DNA from: Shiraia sp. slf14
Taxonomy: Eukaryota > Ascomycota > Dothideomycetes > Pleosporales > Shiraiaceae
NCBI GenBank assembly: GCA_000498155.1
Contig: AXZN01000059.1
Location: forward strand, 1 to 64,000
Direction of reading: 5' to 3'
Length of the DNA: 64,000 bases
The position numbers and the translations under genes were made by a program. The notes beneath the pieces are model-generated. The model made no database searches and was not told the DNA's origin. It saw only the letters and a list, made by a program, of their open reading frames with translations. Of this stretch, positions 58,633-64,000 are shown in pieces. How positions within the stretch are numbered: the stretch's first letter is position 1; each line of letters starts with the position of its first letter.

Positions 58633-59888
58633 ATGAATTACGCATCATGGATCGAGGAGAAGAACCTCAAGGTATAGGCACATACTGTTCGCATTAGTGC
58701 GCAGATGACTTATGAATATGTAGAAAACCTTCATCATGGCCACGCTGGCCTCGACGTTGGTAGGAACGTTCACTGCGTCTATGGGTCTTTACGATCGCAT
58801 TTCCGACAAACGTCAGCAGCATAAGCAGCGCCAGCGTGACACAAAGCAAGACAGTGAGATCAAGCAATTGAGGGATGACTTCCAGAAGGCGCAGACGGCG
58901 GCAGAAACAAGGCAACAAGAAATCGATAGGTTGAAGAACGGCGGGGGAGGCGGCGAAGGTGGTAGCAGGAGGGGCAATGATGATGTCGGCTACAACCTTG
59001 AACGAGATGCGATGATGGTTCAAAGAATGTATGACAATGGATTTGGCCGCTACGGAAATCGATTTGCTCAAGGCGACGGTTCGTGCTCAATGTCTATCTT
59101 CCAAATGTTAGCTAACATATTGCGTAGTGATTGCAGAAAATCAGCTGCAAGCCCAAATCATTTCACTTCAACAGACCGTGATCGGCGTTTTACAAGATGC
59201 TCTCCAGAACGACCGTCAACTCACACGTGCCGACCAAGCAAAGCTCATTGCTGCGTCCAATGCTGCGCGTGATAACTCGCTTCAAGCATTGCGCGATGCT
59301 CAGCAACGTATCTCGTCGAACAACTCTGTTCGTTCAGCATCACCACAACGCTCTATCGCACCACCAAAACGTGCATCAACTGCCATCCTCGACGGCCCAG
59401 ACCAGCTCTTCTGCCGCTACAGCCTTGACCTGCAGTATATTCCGAACAAACCACTCTCCGCCTCTTTCGCTCCTGGTGGCCCGTGTTCATGCCCAGCTTG
59501 TGGAGTACGACTAGATGTAACGGCTGACGATTTCTGGATGATCGGCAAGCGAATTCCTAAGACCATTATTGATAAGGGGTATGAGACCGAGATCATGGAA
59601 ACGCGAGAATTTCGACTAGGCCAGCGCTTCGTACTCAAGTGCCATACTCCTGATGGCGAGTACGCATGTACGATTTGCAACAAGCATCGCGACGTGGATG
59701 CAATCTGCCGAACCGTCGAAAGCCTAGTAAAGCATGTAGGAACTTATCATGAGGTTAATGAACTGGAGCGTGAGATCGACTTACGAGAAGTCAAAGTCGA
59801 TACAAGAAGGCTGAGTTTGCCGGCTCCTCGCATGCCTAGTCCACCTCAATCGCGTAGGGAGGAAATCGATCTGATGGAGTATCGATAA
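58633..59888 (+). CDS. Orphan coiled-coil protein with C-terminal Cys pairs
   Basis: Three exons, 58633-58671, 58724-59078 and 59128-59888, with introns of 52 and 49 nt, give 384 residues. The N-terminus has a short hydrophobic stretch (TLASTLVGTFTASMG), then a charged coiled coil (about 40-85), a Gly-rich spacer and a second Gln/Ala-rich helical region (about 130-190). The C-terminal third has CSCPACG, then about 60 residues later CTICNKHRDV and a downstream HVGTYH: spacing like a zinc-binding site. I recognise no named domain. Cytosolic or membrane-associated; function unknown. The splice model is well supported because frames and phases close exactly. Confidence 0.75.
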
Positions 59889-62800
59889 TGGAAGGAAAGC
59901 ACATATGGACCTTCTTCTTCTTCTTGTTCTCATATTACTCATTTCTTTCTTGGTTGGTGATTGGGATTTATAACGAACAGCGAGGCGTTTGGAAGCACAG
60001 CATGGTTCTTTGGTGGGAACAAGAACGGTACATATACATATAAGCAGCCGTCTACGATGTACGAGTCTACGAAGTTAACGAAATGAATACAACTCATTTA
60101 CTTACTTACACCTCTTTTGATTTTGTCGCTAGCCTTGTCGTTCAACTCCGCAATCACGCGTCGACTTCAGTGAAGCAAAAGCGCAATGCATGTCACAAAA
60201 CATGTCCAAAATGCAGGGTGTAAATGATAAGCTTTGAAGGATTAACAGCACTAAAGAGAGAGTGAAAAAAGCTTGATTAGACATCGCTCTTACCTTGAAG
60301 GCTGGACAGCAGTGTGCCGCAGTTCCGTGGCCCGTGCTGTTTACGTCATCGGTCCTTCACCTCGACCACCCGACTATACGAGGAGGTATGAATGCCGCAA
60401 TTTGTACGTGTGAGAGATTAAATCTTTGATCATATGATTCATGTTATATACGGATAGTCATGTGCAGGGAATTTTGAGACGGTTTTATGGCTAGCTTTGG
60501 CATGGTAAAGTCTGTCGATTGGACTCTACTAAGGCAAGTCAGACTCAATTCTCGGGCCTTACCATTTCCGACAGATGTTGTTGCTGAAACGAAGACTTGT
60601 AGCAGGTTTTGCATCGCGAGCGATAATCAGTGAGTATCTACTCTCCTACAAGATTCGTGAATAAGGTTCAACAGCTTGTATTCCAGGAAATTATTGTACT
60701 GTATCGAGGCTAGGTAATACCCAGTTTTTTTCCTTTGATTCAGGAAGAATTCGCAGAACTAGGATCCTCTCGAGAATTCAGTGGTTGCACTTCGAATTCA
60801 AAGTTCTTGATCTATCAACTGTCTCCCAGTACTAACTTGAATGGTAAGTGGTGCAACTTCATTCATAGTGTTGGAGGTATGGCATATGAAAGGTGCAGAA
60901 GTCTAGTGATGGTAAAGAGTTCAAACCTTGACATCAGAGACCCCCAAAAGTATCAGCTTTCTGGCAACAAGTCCTCTATCACCTCTTGGTGAAATCATAG
61001 AGTTGAGGTCAGGAATGATTAGACACCATCAGGACAATGTGGTTAACCGTACCGAAATGACTTTTCTGATTAGATATGCTTTCGTTGGAAGGGAACCTTG
61101 GCAAAGGTATGAAAACAGCCCTGGAGCATCCCAGATACTTCGGACCGTTACATAAAGTCAATTGATATGAGCTATATTGCCGGAAGCTGAGATGATTTCA
61201 GGAGACTTCACGTCTGCTGGCTCCCATTGATATGTCGACCTATCTATTGATACTTTATCCAAGTAGGTGCGGCAAAGAAGATGACGAGTCATAAACAGTG
61301 GAAGCTACCGCGATGGGCACACTTCACCCAGCCCAAGCCGGCGATCGAGTGGCGTCTCTTCGCACACTACATATGGTTAGTCTTACAAGATGGGTATGAA
61401 AGGACAGCTTTGATACAGGTACCAAACTTTGAACGCTTCGGCATGATGCAATTGCTCGCCATGGGACGCGAGTCTACATATGAGAGGATATCGGAGCTAA
61501 ACAGCTACTGGCGTTACCCAGGCAGAGGTACTCAACCACAAGAGCCCTTTAGACTCATCTAGGCCACAATGCAAAGGTTGGTCCGAAGCAACAAGCGTAA
61601 GCTTGAGGAAGACACGAGAGATGTGGGGTAAACTTAATTACCAAAGCGCACGCTTGTAAGAAGACAGGTCCGGTCTGATCTAAATCGCCCTACTCGCCCG
61701 TGGTTAGGGTGAGGGCCTACGTACTCATTTTCATCATCGTCAAGTCTCAACCTCATAGCTCTTTCTTATGGTTCTCGAGTATTGCAAAGTTCACCAGTGT
61801 CATCATAAGAGAACTGCCGAGAGCGAACACGAAAAGCGTGTCCAATTATATGCAAAGCATACTGGTTAGGAGTCTAAGTACTTCTCTTGAAGTTTGTTCA
61901 CCATCAGTACATTCACCACGCACCAGCCACATCCGCGGAAGTAGTTTGATGTTATCAGCTCCTGCGCCATTATCGTGCACTGACATAAACATGGCGTACG
62001 ACTACAGCAACTCTCATTGATAGGTCCATTGTTCCCGAAAGTTTGGAAATGCATGTAAACTCAATTGAATATGAGCAAGCGACCTAAACAGGCAAACCTT
62101 GCACCATTTCAAGCAGTGATGTACAATCACGCCAACAAGTGGAGAGCCACGAATCTACAACCTTCTTCATCCTTCGTCCACGATTGGCTTGCATAATGCA
62201 AGGCGTTGCTGACACATTTGGCCAAAGCCGATCGACTGCCGAAGTTCCGACCATACATCCCAAACCACATCATTCATCGGTCGACTGACAAGCAGGATAG
62301 AGGCATGATCGATACTGGATTTCTGTTCACAACCTTCAGAGAGGCTCGTATGATATCTGGTGATGAGATTCATCATAGCAAAAGCCATGTAAAAAAACAT
62401 CTTCAAGTTCCATGTATTCCAGCAATTTCCGCAACCCTTCACCAAACCTCAGCCGAGAAAACCCCGCATCCAAACAACCACCCAAGCACCACAACCACAA
62501 CCACCACCTCCCAAGCCGAACCTATCTGGCACGAGGCCTGACAAATTTCGCACATTGGCAGTCCCCTTCCATAAAACCAGGCTGAATTTTACGTCATTCC
62601 GCCTAGTTCCGCGCTACACTCTTTCCCAGCCCTGCGGTTCCAACGTGACTACGTGATCGAATAACACGAAAAGCCGAGTCCCGCCGACTGGACAGGGCTA
62701 TATACAAGCCCAACTCGCACTGTAAAGCTTCATATGTGGTGTGACTCAACGTCACAATGCAGGCATCGCGATGAGGCACAGAGGCTCACGCAGAATTGCT

Positions 62801-63125
62801 AAGCAGCCGATCGGATGGCCGATATCTCAACGGAAAAGTTACCTGGGCAGGCAGGCGAGCATAGAAGGGGTGTGGGTGGGGGAGGGGGTTTTTTTTTTAT
62901 ATAAGTCCCCAGGAACGATGGAGTTTGGATTGATGGTATAGCAATCTACTTAGCAATCCAGCTTTATAACGCAGTCGTTGCCTTTGTTGTCTTAATACTT
63001 AATCGCGGAATTATTATCTCTGCTTGCTTGATCGAGAACTCTCTTGGATATACTTAGTTGAATAGTTCAAGTCTTCTCATCTCTTCCATCTATCACATCC
63101 TTAACAAAACGAAAACGAAAAGAAA
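59889..63125. other. Long gene-poor region
   Basis: About 3.2 kb. A 93-codon plus frame at 61281-61562 and an 85-codon frame at 60735-60992 are the best candidates, but neither shows a domain, signal peptide or extension by splicing. A G-run followed by a T-run sits at 62869-62898. Confidence 0.5.
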
Positions 63126-63769
63126 ATGCCATCCACACTCGCCGGCGAAAAAGCCATGCGCTTCGGCGTCGCAGCTTGCAATGCCTTGACATGGATCAGT
63201 TCCGCCGTCGTCGTCGGTATCACTGGGTACTTCTTGAACGACTATCCCCGCGACCAACACTTGACTTTTGAAATTGTCGTTGTACGTTGTCACTCCCCAA
63301 AACACACATGATACGATGAAACTGACACCTGATAGTCCGCTATCGTCCTAGGCCTCTGGCTCCCCTCATTTTTCCTGCCCATCCTGCCCAAGTACAAATA
63401 TTACTACGGCCCCTTGAACTTCATCTTCTCCTACCTGTGGCTCACGGCGTTTATTTTCTCGGCGCAAGATTACAATGAGAGCGATTGCAAGATCAACGCG
63501 CCATTTGGTGGATCTTGCAATTTGAAATTGGCTAGCGAATCGTTTATCTTTTTGGCTTTGTAAGTTCCTCCCTTCTCTCTCCCTATCTACTCTACTTTAC
63601 TCTTTATATGGAAAGAATGAAATGGAAATCTAACAAATTCTAAAGCTTCTTCTCCCTCCTCGCCTCCCTCCTCGACATCTACGCCTGGAAAACCGCCGCC
63701 GCCATCGCCGCCGAGCCCATCCACCCCGAGAAGCAAGAAGGCGTAACTCCCGCTCCCGCCACCGCATAA
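63126..63769 (+). CDS. MARVEL-like four-helix membrane protein
   Basis: Three exons, 63126-63281, 63336-63559 and 63646-63769, with a CTAAC branch site in intron 2, give 167 residues. Four hydrophobic segments: ALTWISSAVVVGITGYFL, IVVSAIVLGLWLPSFFL, FIFSYLWLTAFIFSA and FIFLALFFSLLASLLDIYAW. Between helices 3 and 4 is a loop with two Cys (DYNESDCKINAPFGGSCN). This is the layout of small fungal MARVEL/Nce102-type plasma-membrane proteins, involved in eisosome or membrane-domain organisation. The short cytoplasmic C-terminus is Pro/Ala-rich. Confidence 0.82.
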
Positions 63770-64000
63770 GCGCGCAAGCTCAGTGTAACAAGATTTCGCA
63801 TCCCCGCCATATAGCGAAACAGGCAGGGGTGCAGCTTGACGTGGGCAAGGCCCGGACGGTCGCAGAGCAGTTGGGATGCGATCTCCTGCTAGGGTGGAGA
63901 TGTAGGTGAGAGAGGGGAGGGGGTCTGTAATGTTTAATCAGCAGGGGAGGGGTGGGGGATGGGGCGCTAATGGAGTGGAGTGCGGGAAGGTTAATTTGAT

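Noticed and set aside
61281..61562. 93-codon plus ORF as a gene or relic
   Set aside because: No recognisable motif and no partner exons; insufficient support.

Overview
The window reads as nuclear DNA of a filamentous ascomycete (Pezizomycotina; a Dothideomycete is my guess from the gene families, not proven). Support: many GT-AG introns of only 44-71 nt with CTAAC/CTGAT-like branch sites, CFEM, CYSTM, MARVEL, sedolisin and LPxE(L/I)RNxIY F-box-like proteins, and a 5.2-kb AT-rich tract with the signature of repeat-induced point mutation (RIP). Coordinates below are genomic spans; exon junctions were placed by eye from reading frame and splice signals.
Layout. 1-5200: heavily RIPped, gene-free repeat DNA. 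5.3-11 kb: a secreted FAD (BBE-like) oxidoreductase, an SR-type RNA-binding protein and a CYSTM protein. 11.5-18.9 kb: five intronless orphan genes for small secreted proteins rich in dibasic (KR/RR) sites, two of them in tandem with a conserved upstream block. 19.6-21.0 kb: a single-pass membrane protein with two CFEM-like modules. 21.7-22.5 kb: an F-box-like protein. 22.7-28.8 kb: two divergent genes for MACPF-like proteins, one large, probably secreted, carrying H-type lectin repeats and a one-base frame break. 29.0-31.3 kb: divergent gene pair encoding the two halves of the plant Tm-1 protein (TIM-barrel and UPF0261). 31.6-44.8 kb: a cell-surface carbohydrate neighbourhood (GH76-like, GT8, acyltransferase-3, GT32, chitin deacetylase with three CBM18). 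48.8-57.4 kb: a small secreted CFEM protein, a sedolisin protease and a 5-oxoprolinase/hydantoinase. 58.6-63.8 kb: an orphan coiled-coil/Cys-pair protein and a MARVEL-like membrane protein.
How they may work together: much of the window is secretome or cell surface. The most unusual block is the array of dibasic, repeat-containing secreted precursors (possibly Kex2-processed peptides) beside a receptor-like two-CFEM membrane protein, followed by the MACPF-like pair. Several intergenic stretches of 1-4 kb hold no gene I can support.
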